DNA of 64,000 nucleotides, taken from Symbiodinium natans (taxonomy: Eukaryota > Sar > Dinophyceae > Suessiales > Symbiodiniaceae). The translations under genes were made by a program, and so were the position numbers. A model generated the notes under the pieces. That model saw only the letters and a program-made list of their open reading frames with translations, was not told the origin of the DNA and did not search any database. Numbering within the stretch: the stretch's first letter is position 1; the number at the start of each line of letters is the position of its first letter. Positions 11,001 through 19,180 of the stretch are shown piece after piece. The stretch is taken from contig CAJNDS010002284.1 of the NCBI GenBank assembly GCA_905221605.1, forward strand, positions 218,175 to 282,174, written 5' to 3'.

Positions 11001-12103
11001 TAAAGGCGTCGAAGTGGGATGTCAGTGGCGTCGCTGTGTATGCATCCAAGAAGCCATCCACTGCTTGATGAAGCTCTCCCAGCAGGGCGTGCAAGCGGCA
11101 AAGCCGCAGCTGCAGTGCAGCAGAGCGACGGATCGGCGGCCGCACTCGGGACCTCAATCTCAGGAGCCCTTGTCCATGCTCGTGCCACGCAAAGCTCAAG
11201 GTTGTCTTTCGTAAACCCCGACAGTTCGCAACGCTACTTTTTTAGAATGTCACACAATATTTAGGCCACAGGGACAGAGCGGCCCCGCCGCGGCGGGCAG
11301 CCCACGCGCGTAATAGGGCGAAATCTCCTGAAGCTTCCTCTTCGCCTCCCGCACGAAGAGCCCGACCTGCTCCAGCACCGGGCTCTCGAAGCGGCCCAGC
11401 GTCTCGAAGCAGCCCTCGCTACAGCCCTTGTGCGCGCAAGGGATGTCCACAGCGGCGTTCTCGCGGCCCCAGCGGAGCTTGTCCTCAAGGTCGGCGAGCC
11501 AGCAGCCCTCGCAGGCTCCGTGGCCACAGGCGCGGTTTGCGTACACGGGCCCCGCCGCGCCACAGAGAGGGCAGCACGTCACCTCCTCGTCGCCCAAACA
11601 GGGCCAGAGGCTGCTGCCGTCGATGGCCTCCGCCAAGGCGCGCGCCTCCTCCACCTGGAGCACCAGGCCTGGGCCACCGCGCCGGGTCAGGATTGGGAAA
11701 GCAAAACACGAGAGAGAGAGAGAGAGAGACCTAAACAGAGCTGCTGGAGGCAACCACAGCAAACATTAAAGCGTCCGAGAAGCGCTGAGGGAGCCGCCGG
11801 CCGCAGCCGGGCTCCGGGCACCACACCGCCAGCTGCCAGCGCCCGCGGCTCCCAACGAGCTGGCTGCGGACCAGCTGTGGGAGGCATTTCGCACAGGCAG
11901 CGTGGCTGCAAGTCATGTGAAAGGCTCCTGCATGGGTCTCGAAGACTTCGAGCCCTGCACTGCCATGGCATCCGACGCATCTGTCAAAGCTGCCGGGCTC
12001 CATCTCGCATCGCTCCGAAGGCGAAGGCGAAGCCAGGCCGCCGCCGGGCTCCGGGCACACCTTCAACTGCCAGCCGCTCCCAACGAGCTGGCTGAGGAGG
12101 TTC
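8077..12103 (-). CDS. RBR-type (RING-IBR-RING) zinc-finger protein, copy A
   Basis: Exons in order: about 11,752-12,103 (end of a degenerate RING unit, then an intact one with [23 protein letters not shown]); 11,267-11,668 ([26 protein letters not shown]); about 11,048-11,152 ([21 protein letters not shown]); about 10,685-10,741 (degenerate); about 10,450-10,545; about 9645-9735 (TCPICNEA); about 9385-9455 ([14 protein letters not shown]); about 9205-9295 ([19 protein letters not shown]); about 8640-8745 ([18 protein letters not shown]); about 8320-8461 ([17 protein letters not shown]); 8077-about 8235 ([24 protein letters not shown]). The last six form RING1-IBR-RING2, with GGC as the expected catalytic Cys; the usual final ligand (FCWxC) is Thr. 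The preceding exons add further RING-like zinc clusters. Joins 11,668 to 11,267 to 11,152 keep phase (CPC-GPECGRR) with GC donor. More complete than copy B. Confidence 0.7.
8750..9200. other. Large intron of RBR copy A with one possible extra exon
   Basis: Contains a CA-rich microsatellite (8940-8987). A minus-strand frame at about 9000-9090 reads [20 protein letters not shown] followed by [10 protein letters not shown]; it looks coding but has no counterpart in copy B, so it may be a copy-specific or spurious exon. Confidence 0.35.
10801..10860. repeat. Repeated palindrome TCTCTATAGAGA in RBR copy A intron
   Basis: The perfect 12-bp palindrome TCTCTATAGAGA occurs at 10,818-10,829 and 10,840-10,851; the second extends to the 16-bp palindrome AGTCTCTATAGAGACT (10,838-10,853). 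Adjacent CTATAGCTATAG is also self-complementary. Function unknown. Confidence 0.8.
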
Positions 12104-12557
12104 CTCGGCCCGGAACCCCGAGAAAAAAATCCGAAAAAGGACAGCCCGGAACCCCGAGAAAAAAAAAAACCGAAAAAGGACAGCCCCCTGACACCCGCAA
12201 ACCCCTAAACCCCTCAGCGCCGTCTCTCAGAGGGATGACTGCCAAACATCCCGAGCTGCTGGAAGCGTGGCCCATCGGTAGCGTGGCTGCGGGCATGAAG
12301 TTCTCCTCTGCGGCTCTGCGGGTTGTGCCGTCGTTGTTTTTTTGAGAATTTGGGGCACGGCGTGATTTTCGAGGCTGGGTTTTGTTGCGTCTTGGATGTG
12401 AGAGTTCCTGCCTCGTTGCTAGGGGCTCCAAGAGTTGGACAACTTGAAAAGTCGCAATTTGCAAAAACAAAAACGTGTAGAACTCCAAGACTCCTGCGTG
12501 CGTCTCGGAGCCGCGCCCCACGCGCTTGGGGCATTTTTTGCCGCAGACGTTGCCCAT
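12104..12557 (-). pseudogene. Degenerate third RING unit fused upstream of copy A
   Basis: Pieces match the first RING unit of copy B in order: NVCGKKCPKRVGRGSETHAG (ending 12,494), then ELHARSHATDGPRFQQ (12,257-12,305), then [20 protein letters not shown], which runs straight into the copy A RING exon at 12,103. Introns 12,306-12,493 (GA-AG) and 12,104-12,256 (GC-AG) fall at exactly the copy B positions. The zinc Cys of AFHSACSHAVCGAC are all replaced (ELHARSHATDGPR). So this is an internal RING duplication that has lost metal binding; it may still be translated as part of copy A. Confidence 0.6.
12112..12190. repeat. Two-copy tandem repeat in intron of degenerate RING unit
   Basis: A unit of about 39 bases built from 'aaccccgagaaaaaa', 'ccgaaaaaggacagccc' occurs twice in direct tandem, inside the 153-base intron 12,104-12,256. 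Confidence 0.8.
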
Positions 12558-12559
12558 GT

Positions 12560-13120
12560 CACATGGCCATGGTCCGCAAGGCGGGGAGGGGGGGGGCCTT
12601 GAGGCTTGAATGGCTTCCGACTTCAGGCTAGCTTTAGAATCATGTGGGGGGGGGGGTGCGCGAAATTTGGGTACCCTTTTTGGGGGTCCTTTTAAGGGAT
12701 TCTATTCAATTTGGGGTGTCAAAGCGGGCACCCATATTTTTGGGAAATACCCACATAGACCCCCGTGGCATTGGACCTCAAGTGACATCCATGCGGAACG
12801 GCCTTTGTTTGCCCACATCCTTACGATGACAGCTGCCATCTCCTACAGCGCTCGGCGATGTGCTCTTCTCTTCAAGTGCCTTGTTCTGCTGATGCCGGTT
12901 TCCGCTTTCTCGGTTTTGCCGTGACGTTTAGGGCAACGCTCTTTCTCTCTCTCTTCCTTCCTTCCTTCCTGCGCACGTCTGCGCACCTACCCCTTAGGGG
13001 CCGCACGCGAGGGGCGGGCTTTGGCGATCCGTCCGTGTGTGAAACTGTGCAAGGTGCCGAGTGGAGCTTACAGTAGCGGCCACCTTGAGCTCCTTTTTTT
13101 CCCTTCTTTCTTCTTCTTTC
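12560..13120. other. No clear exon
   Basis: Low-complexity G-rich (12,643-12,660) and CTTCC-repeat (12,943-12,970) sequence. Open frames on both strands lack splice or paralogue support. Confidence 0.35.
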
Positions 13121-13124
13121 AGCC

Positions 13125-14800
13125 GCTGGACGCCAGGCCCTCGCGCTCCCGCTCGTCCGCGCCCACGTAGCCCGCCAGCAGCCGCTCCCGGGCCTCCCAA
13201 GAAAGAAGAACACAGGAAAGGACACAGAATAGAGCTGCCCCTCCCTTCCCTCCTCCCTTCATAACTTACGAAAAAAAATCTGACACGGCAAGAGAGACAG
13301 AGAGACAGACAGAGTGAGAGAGGGAGACAAAGAGAGGGAGAGAGGGAGAGGGAGGGAGAGAGATGGAGATGCGCCCGCGATGATCGCGGAAGCCCGGGGG
13401 CCTCCAGGTCTGCCACGTAATCTTCCAGCTCGCCCACCTCAAAACTCTGTTTTTTTTTAGGGTTTATGGAGTTTATGGGCACCTCGCCCTCTTCGCTGAC
13501 TAGAATACCCCACTGATGCGGGCGTGCCAACTTTTGGCATGAGAAAAACATCCTGGAATGGAGGTCAGCCATGATGAATGGAGGTCGCAAGACGTCCGCC
13601 GTATGGAATACTGCCTTCGAGTCCTGCGCCCCACACCGCCGAAACCAATTGCGAGACTGCGCACTTATTTTAGTTTGCAGCTAGGGTTGTTTTTCTTGTG
13701 GCCTCTGGCCGTGCAAGCACCAGCCATGCTTTGCAGACTCCAAGCAATGGCAGTCCACTCTCAGCCTCCCGCTGTCTTGCACTGGGCAAGACTTTCACGA
13801 CCAACTCGGGAATGCGCAAGCCTCGGCCCATGTCCAACGATGCTTCCAACAACGACGAGGCTTCACGAGTCTTGTCTTCACGATCTGCGCTTTGAGGCGT
13901 TCGGGGTGGGCGCGGGAGGCCCTCGTACCCCTTCGGGGGGGGGCAAGCTCTGCTTATGCTCTCTTTTTTCTTTGACCCTAAACCCCAAACCCCAAGAAAA
14001 GCCCTCCTAAACCCTAAACCCGAAACCCTACACCCCAAACCCTAAAGCCCTTATCAAAAGTGCCCCCCAAAAAGAGGGCGGAGGCGCACGCACTGCTCGC
14101 AGCGCTCCTCAGCCTGCCGGCGCTCTGCGGCCGTGGCGATGGAGCTGCGGCTCCTGGGAGGCTCCCCGCCCTGCCCCCCGATTCGCCCGCCCCCCCCCCC
14201 CCCCCCAAAAAAAAAAAATAGGTTTTGGGTTTAAGGTTTAGAGTTTAGGGTTCAAGATTTAGGGTTTACATTTAAGGGTTTAAGGTTTAGGATTTAAGGT
14301 TTAGGGTTTAAGGCTTAGGGTTTAGGGTATAGGCGGTATAGGGTTTATAGGGTGCAGGGTGTCTCAATTGAGGAGGTGCCCCTTGGCGAAGGCATGCAAA
14401 AGCGGCGCTGAAAAAGCAGGTGGGCTGCGACTGAGCTTACTGGGTTTCTCGGCCTCAGTTCCTTCTCTTCCACGGACTCGACCTCGGACGCCAGGGGCAT
14501 GCGGCGGCGGCAGAAGCTCTGCCCCATTGCGTCATTGGCACGGCCCGCGGTGCATGCAGTCGTCCACCATATGCCACCATGCTGCATATGGAGTCCTATG
14601 GTGTCCTATATAATAGGCACCCCTAATTCCTCAGCAACGCTGGGTTGCGAGTTCTGCAAACAGGTAGGCCATGCGACGCTTAAGAAGAAGACGCTGTAGC
14701 GCACGTGCTCTCCAGCCAGATTTGGATGCGGGCCCGGAATCCCAGAGGGCCCACGCTTGCCGAGCATATTCCCAGCCGCGCGATCAGCACAGCAAGGGCT
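13125..14800 (-). CDS. Probable N-terminal exons of RBR copy A or a separate upstream gene
   Basis: Six minus-strand segments have coding-like composition: about 14,655-14,800 (EYARQAWALWDSGPASKSGW, LLLKRRMAYLF), about 14,440-14,545 (NDAMGQSFCRRRMPLASEVE), about 14,075-14,160 (SIATAAERRQAEERCEQCVR), about 13,700-13,900 (REASSLLEASLDMGRG, RIPELVVKVLPSARQREAES), about 13,385-13,560 (ARPHQWGILVSEEGEVP; FEVGELEDYVADLEAPG) and about 13,125-13,205 (WEARERLLAGYVGADERERE). They are charged and helical, with a CEQC pair in one. They are collinear with copy A and nothing like them precedes copy B. Joining was not resolved, so gene assignment is inference. Confidence 0.4.
13270..13375. repeat. Purine-rich GA/GACA microsatellite
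   Basis: Imperfect (GA)n and (GACA)n tract between two putative exons. Confidence 0.85.
13975..14350. repeat. Opposed telomere-like tracts flanking an exon
   Basis: CCCTAAA-type units at 13,975-14,045 and degenerate TTTAGGG/TTTAAGG units at 14,220-14,350 bracket the putative exon at 14,075-14,160, so both would lie in introns. Confidence 0.7.
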
Positions 14801-14869
14801 TTGGGCGTGAAGGAGTGCCACTGCTGGTCCCCTGCACTTCGTAACTCGTTGAAGGGATCGCAAGTAGGA

Positions 14870-15722
14870 TATCCCTCATTCCCCCGCCCCCACCCCCCCC
14901 CCAATATTCCTAAAGCAGACACGGAAGGCACAAGGTGGTGCAGCGTGCAGAGCCGGAGTGGTTGCATCTTGGATGCTTTCTGTTGGCAGGATTTCGGGGT
15001 TTGCCAGGGACGGATGGTGTACTTGGCACACCTCCTTCCCAGTGCTTTAGCTTGAAGTGTACTTCGTACACTTTGGGCCGGCATTTTCACGGCCTTTCGA
15101 GTGCCATATAATGGAATTAGTCGGCACATAAAATTTCAGCCCCGAGGACGTGACATTTGGAACGCTTAAGCAGTTTTAGCGAGGAGTTCTCCCAGCCTCT
15201 CTTGTGGTAGTTCTTCGTCCTGCTCAGTGCATTGCGATCAGTCCAATCCGGCTCAGGATTTGGAATTCTCCCTAAACATTGAACTCGACGTAAAGCTACC
15301 TAAAGACATGTAAAAACCTGCGGAATGAGAGCCGCCGTTCAAGCCACGTCCTACTGAGGCCGGCGCAAAAACAAAAGAAGGAGTACAGCCTCAGCGCTAA
15401 GCCGCTAAGTCGCCATCTACCCTCAACCCCCTGTGTCTGTTCGAACTTCTCCTCAGGGCTGACACCATAAACTTCCTGTGGGGGGGGCAGGCACGGGGCC
15501 CTCTGCAGATGATAGAGCTGCCAATGGAATCACAATAAACCCGTGCAACAAAAACAAACACATCTGGGCCGCGATCAGGCCGCGAGCCCGCCCAAAGGCA
15601 AAATCATAAGCTTAAACAACCACACACAGGGTTCTTTCACCCCTAGTACGGACTGCCAGTATCACGGGGAACATCCCAGATTTTAACGATGCAACTGAGA
15701 CCTCTGTCACCGTGCCTAGAGG
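14870..15722. other. Spacer between the surface-protein gene and RBR copy A
   Basis: No convincing exon beyond a weak frame at 14,950-15,130. This spans the 3' flank of the Kelch gene (stop at 15,723) and the unresolved 5' end of copy A. No TATA-like or other promoter was recognised. Confidence 0.35.
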
Positions 15723-16956
15723 TCATGGCTGGTAAGTCCACCAGGAGCCTGCTGTTTTCGACTTGAAGCCGTAGTACATGCGCAGCAACTGGGGATGCCA
15801 GAAGGCAGTGCCTTCCTCGCCGGTAGTGGACATGCCTGGATGGATCGCCGTCTCGGTTTCTGCCCACGTCCCGTTTCCATTCGGACTTGGGGTCCAATGC
15901 CATGCTCCTTTATCATCCGCATTGCTGCTGACTGCTTTGATTCCGGAAGCAACCTTGGACACCATGGCATGCCCCAAGGTGCACAAAAAGGTCGAAAAGG
16001 GGTACTGACACTCCACTCGGACGAGGGGCGATCATGAAGCTGCCTGTCCAGACGGCAACATGGGAGTGGCGCCGCGAGGGGAGCGTACCGGCCGGCGTCA
16101 GAAGCTCCCACGTGTCGGTGACGGTGCTGTAGGCGTGGAGCTCGTTGAGGCCGCTGGTGACTCTGCCACCGAAGACCTGAGCGGAGCCCGGGAGCAACGA
16201 AACATCTTTGCTGGAGTACAGCGGGCTTATCAAGCACGGCTCCATGTGTCAGCATCCCAAAAGCAATCAAAAGCAGGACTGTGGCCCGCGCGAGCATGAG
16301 GCTCAGCTCCTTGGCCCACACGGCCGTATGGCCGTAGCGCACAAAGCCGTTGGAGCCAGGCCCGTTAGCCCGAGTTGTCCAGGTGCCGTTGTGGGGGAAG
16401 AACGCGTAGAGGAGCTTCTTCGGTGTGGACGACGTGATGCCCCCGTACACCAGCATGGCAGGGTTGCCCTCGATGGGGGCGATCACAGCCGAGTGGAGTC
16501 GGGCGTGCCTAGGGGCTGCGGTGGGATTGACGACAGCAACTTGCGACCATGAGTAGTCGGAGGTGGCGGCGACCTTCTTCAAGAGCCATACGTCTGGCGA
16601 GTTTGCTCCTGAAGCAAACTTGCACCGTTCTGGGGTATCTGTGGCAAGCATGGACGTGCATGGACATGCATGGACCATGGACCATGACGCAACGCTTCCA
16701 GCGAAAGGGCCTCCGAAGACGAGGCAGCCGCCGTCGGCATCCGACCAGACCATCGTGTGCCTCCACCGTGGGCCTCACAGCTACCCCGCAAGCGCCCAAG
16801 GGAATCTCTAAGTCGCAAAGGAAATCTCAAAGGCACGGCACAAGCACAGGCAGGAAGCAGGATGCGAATCGCCTGGGCCGGAGACGGCAGGCGTGACATT
16901 CCTCCAGGACGTTGTGCTCGGGGAATACTCCCACACGTCCTCCAGCTCGACGTTGC
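15723..16956 (-). CDS. Kelch module C, C-terminal end of the surface-protein gene
   Basis: Five exons with phase-consistent joins: 16,873-16,956 (VELEDVWEYSPSTTSWRNVT), 16,699-16,773 (PRWRHTMVWSDADGGCLVFG), 16,292-16,608 (NSPDVWLLKK; LHSAVIAP; MLVYGG; RYGHTAVWAKELSLML), 16,030-16,176 (VFGGRVTSGLNELHAYSTVT; RRHSHVAVWTGSFMI), 15,723-15,953 (ADDKGAWHWTPSPNGNGTW; GTAFWHPQLLRMYYGF). Repeating blocks of 'GG .. W .. P.R..H..vW .. M' are Kelch repeats, which form beta-propellers used in protein or glycan binding. Introns start with GC (16,774-16,872), GA (16,609-16,698) and GC (16,177-16,291). The chain ends SWWTYQP-TGA exactly where module B continues into poly-Thr. Confidence 0.65.
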
Positions 16957-17322
16957 CTGGCAAACGGAAAAACGGGAAAAAATAAATAATAATAATAACG
17001 CAGCCAGCAGCCCAACAAAAAACTGAGCACGTCACAGCATGCCAGCCAGCAGCCCAAAGCCCAAAGCTCCACGTGCCCCCCCCTCCCAATTGTGCCCCCA
17101 GGAGCCCCAAGCACCGGCCTGCATCCCTTCCACCAAAGAGCAAGGCGGGATCGGCAGCCTCAGGACTGCAAATTCTGCTGGACGATCGTGGCGGCGGCAG
17201 GCCCGCACTGGACGAGAGATCCGTCCAAACCTTGGCACACAAGAGTTGCACGAGACAACACACGGCCACACCTGCCGCAATGTGATGGCAGCTGCTGAAC
17301 TGAGACCAAGCAGCCTGTAGTC
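16957..17322 (-). other. Intron joining Kelch modules B and C
   Basis: The poly-Thr exon of module B ends ACA AAC G with donor GACTAC, and module C begins GC AAC GTC after a CCAG acceptor. The join is in phase (N-G-N-V-E-L-E), so B and C are one polypeptide. Contains an AAT-repeat (16,981-16,999). Confidence 0.6.
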
Positions 17323-18661
17323 CGTTTGTTGACGTCGTGGTGGTCGTTGTCGTTGTCGTCGTTGTCGTTGTGGTCGTGGTGGCGGCGGTGGTTGTTGGCT
17401 GGTAAGTCCACCAGGAGCCTGCTGATGCCGAGTGGAAGCCGTAGTACATGCGCAGCGTCTGGGGATCCCAGAAGGCAGTGCCTTCCTCGCCGGTAGTGAG
17501 CATGCCTGGATGGATCGCCGTCTCAGTTTCCTCCCAAATTCCGTTTTCATCACTTGGACGCCAGTGCCAGGCTCCCTTGTCATCAGCATTGCTGCTGATT
17601 GCTTTCTGTCCGGAGGCAACCTTAGACTCCAAAGAGCGTTCTTGAAAAACGGCGCACAAAAAGGTCGAAAAGGGGTACTGACACTCCACTCGGACGAGGG
17701 GCGATCATGAAGCTGCCTGTCCAGACGGCAACATGGGAGTGGCGCCGCGAGGGGAGCGTACCGGCCGGCGTCAGAAGCTCCCACGTGTCGGTGACGGTGC
17801 TGTAGGCGTGGAGCTCGTTGAGGCCGCTGGTGACCCTGCCACCGAAGACCTGAGCGGAGCCCGGGAGCAACGAAACATCTTTGCTGGAGTACAGCGGGCT
17901 TATCAAGCACGGCTCCATGTGTCAGGGTCCCAAACGCAAGCAAAAGCAGGAAGCTCCGCAAGCCAGGCGCTGACATGCCTTGACTGTGGCCCGCGCGAGC
18001 ATGAGGCTCAGCTCCTTGGCCCACACGGCCGTATGGCCGTAGCGCACAAAGCCGTTGGAGCCAGGCCCGTTAGCCCGAGTTGTCCAGGTGCCGTTGTGGG
18101 GGAAGAACGCGTAGAGGAGCTGCTTCGGTGTGGACGACGTGATGCCCCCGTACACCAGCATGGCAGGGTTGCCCTCGATGGGGGCGATCACAGCCGAGTG
18201 GAGTCGGGCGTGCCCAGGGGCTGCGGTGGGATTGACGACAGCAACTTGCGACCATGAGTAGTCGGAGGTGGCGGCGACCTTCTTCAAGAGCCATACGTCT
18301 GGCGAGTTTGCTCCTGAAGCAAACTTGCACCGTTCTGGGGTATCTGTGGCAAGCATGGACGTGCATGGACATGCATGGACCATGGACCATGACGCAACGC
18401 TTCCAGCGAAAGGGCCTCCGAAGACGAGGCAGCCGCCGTCGGCATCCGACCAGACCATCGTGTGCCTCCACCGTGGGCCTCACAGCTACCCCGCAAGCGC
18501 CCAAGGGAATCTCTAAGTCGCAAAGGAAATCTCAAAGGCACGGCACAAGCACAGGCAGGAAGCAGGATGCGAATCGCCTGGGCCGGAGACGGCAGGCGTG
18601 ACATTCCTCCAGGACGTTGTGCTCGGGGAATACTCCCACACGTCCTCCAGCTCGACGTTGC
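17323..18661 (-). CDS. Kelch module B with poly-Thr linker
   Basis: Exons 18,578-18,661, 18,404-18,478, 17,997-18,313, 17,703-17,849 and 17,323-17,620 mirror module C exon for exon (offsets 1705 and 1673 bases). The last exon reads ADDKGAWHWRPSDENGIW and GTAFWDPQTLRMYYGF, then runs into about 20 Thr codons, mostly ACA/ACC/ACG (17,330-17,400), before a GA donor. The first four exons and their introns are almost identical to module C; the last exon is clearly more diverged. The Thr linker suggests an extended, probably O-glycosylated extracellular spacer (inference from composition). Confidence 0.65.
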
Positions 18662-19180
18662 CTGGCAAACGGAAAAACGGGAAAAAATAAATAATAATAA
18701 TAACGCAGCCAGCAGCCCAACAAAAAACTGAGCACGTCACAGCATGCCAGCCAGCAGCCCAAAGCCCAAAGCTCCACGTGCCCCCCCCTCCCAATTGTGC
18801 CCCCATGAGCCCCAAGCACCGGCCTGCATCCCTTCCACCAAAGAGCAAGGCGGGATCGGCAGCCTCAGGACTGCAAATTCTGCTGGACGATCGTGGCGGC
18901 GGCAGGCCCGCAATGGACGAGAGATCCGTCCAAACCTTGCGTGTGGTACCCGACTGCGTCGAGAGTCAAGTACTAGTAACTCAGTCTAGTGCCATTCCGG
19001 TCCATCGTGATCCTGCTCCGTTTTGCGGCTTCATGCTAAAGCTAGCGCGCAAGAGTTGCACGGGACAAAAACTCGAAACCCCGGCAAAGCCAGCGTTGAC
19101 ACCTGCCGCGAGGAGATCACGGACCAGGCAAAAGTGGGGCTGCTGAACTGAAGCCAAATGAAGCCAAGCAGCCTGTGGTG

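Noticed and set aside
15716-16753. Single 345-codon minus ORF as a complete gene
   Set aside because: It reads exon 2 and 3 of Kelch module C, then continues out of frame through introns; the paralogue comparison shows several exons instead.
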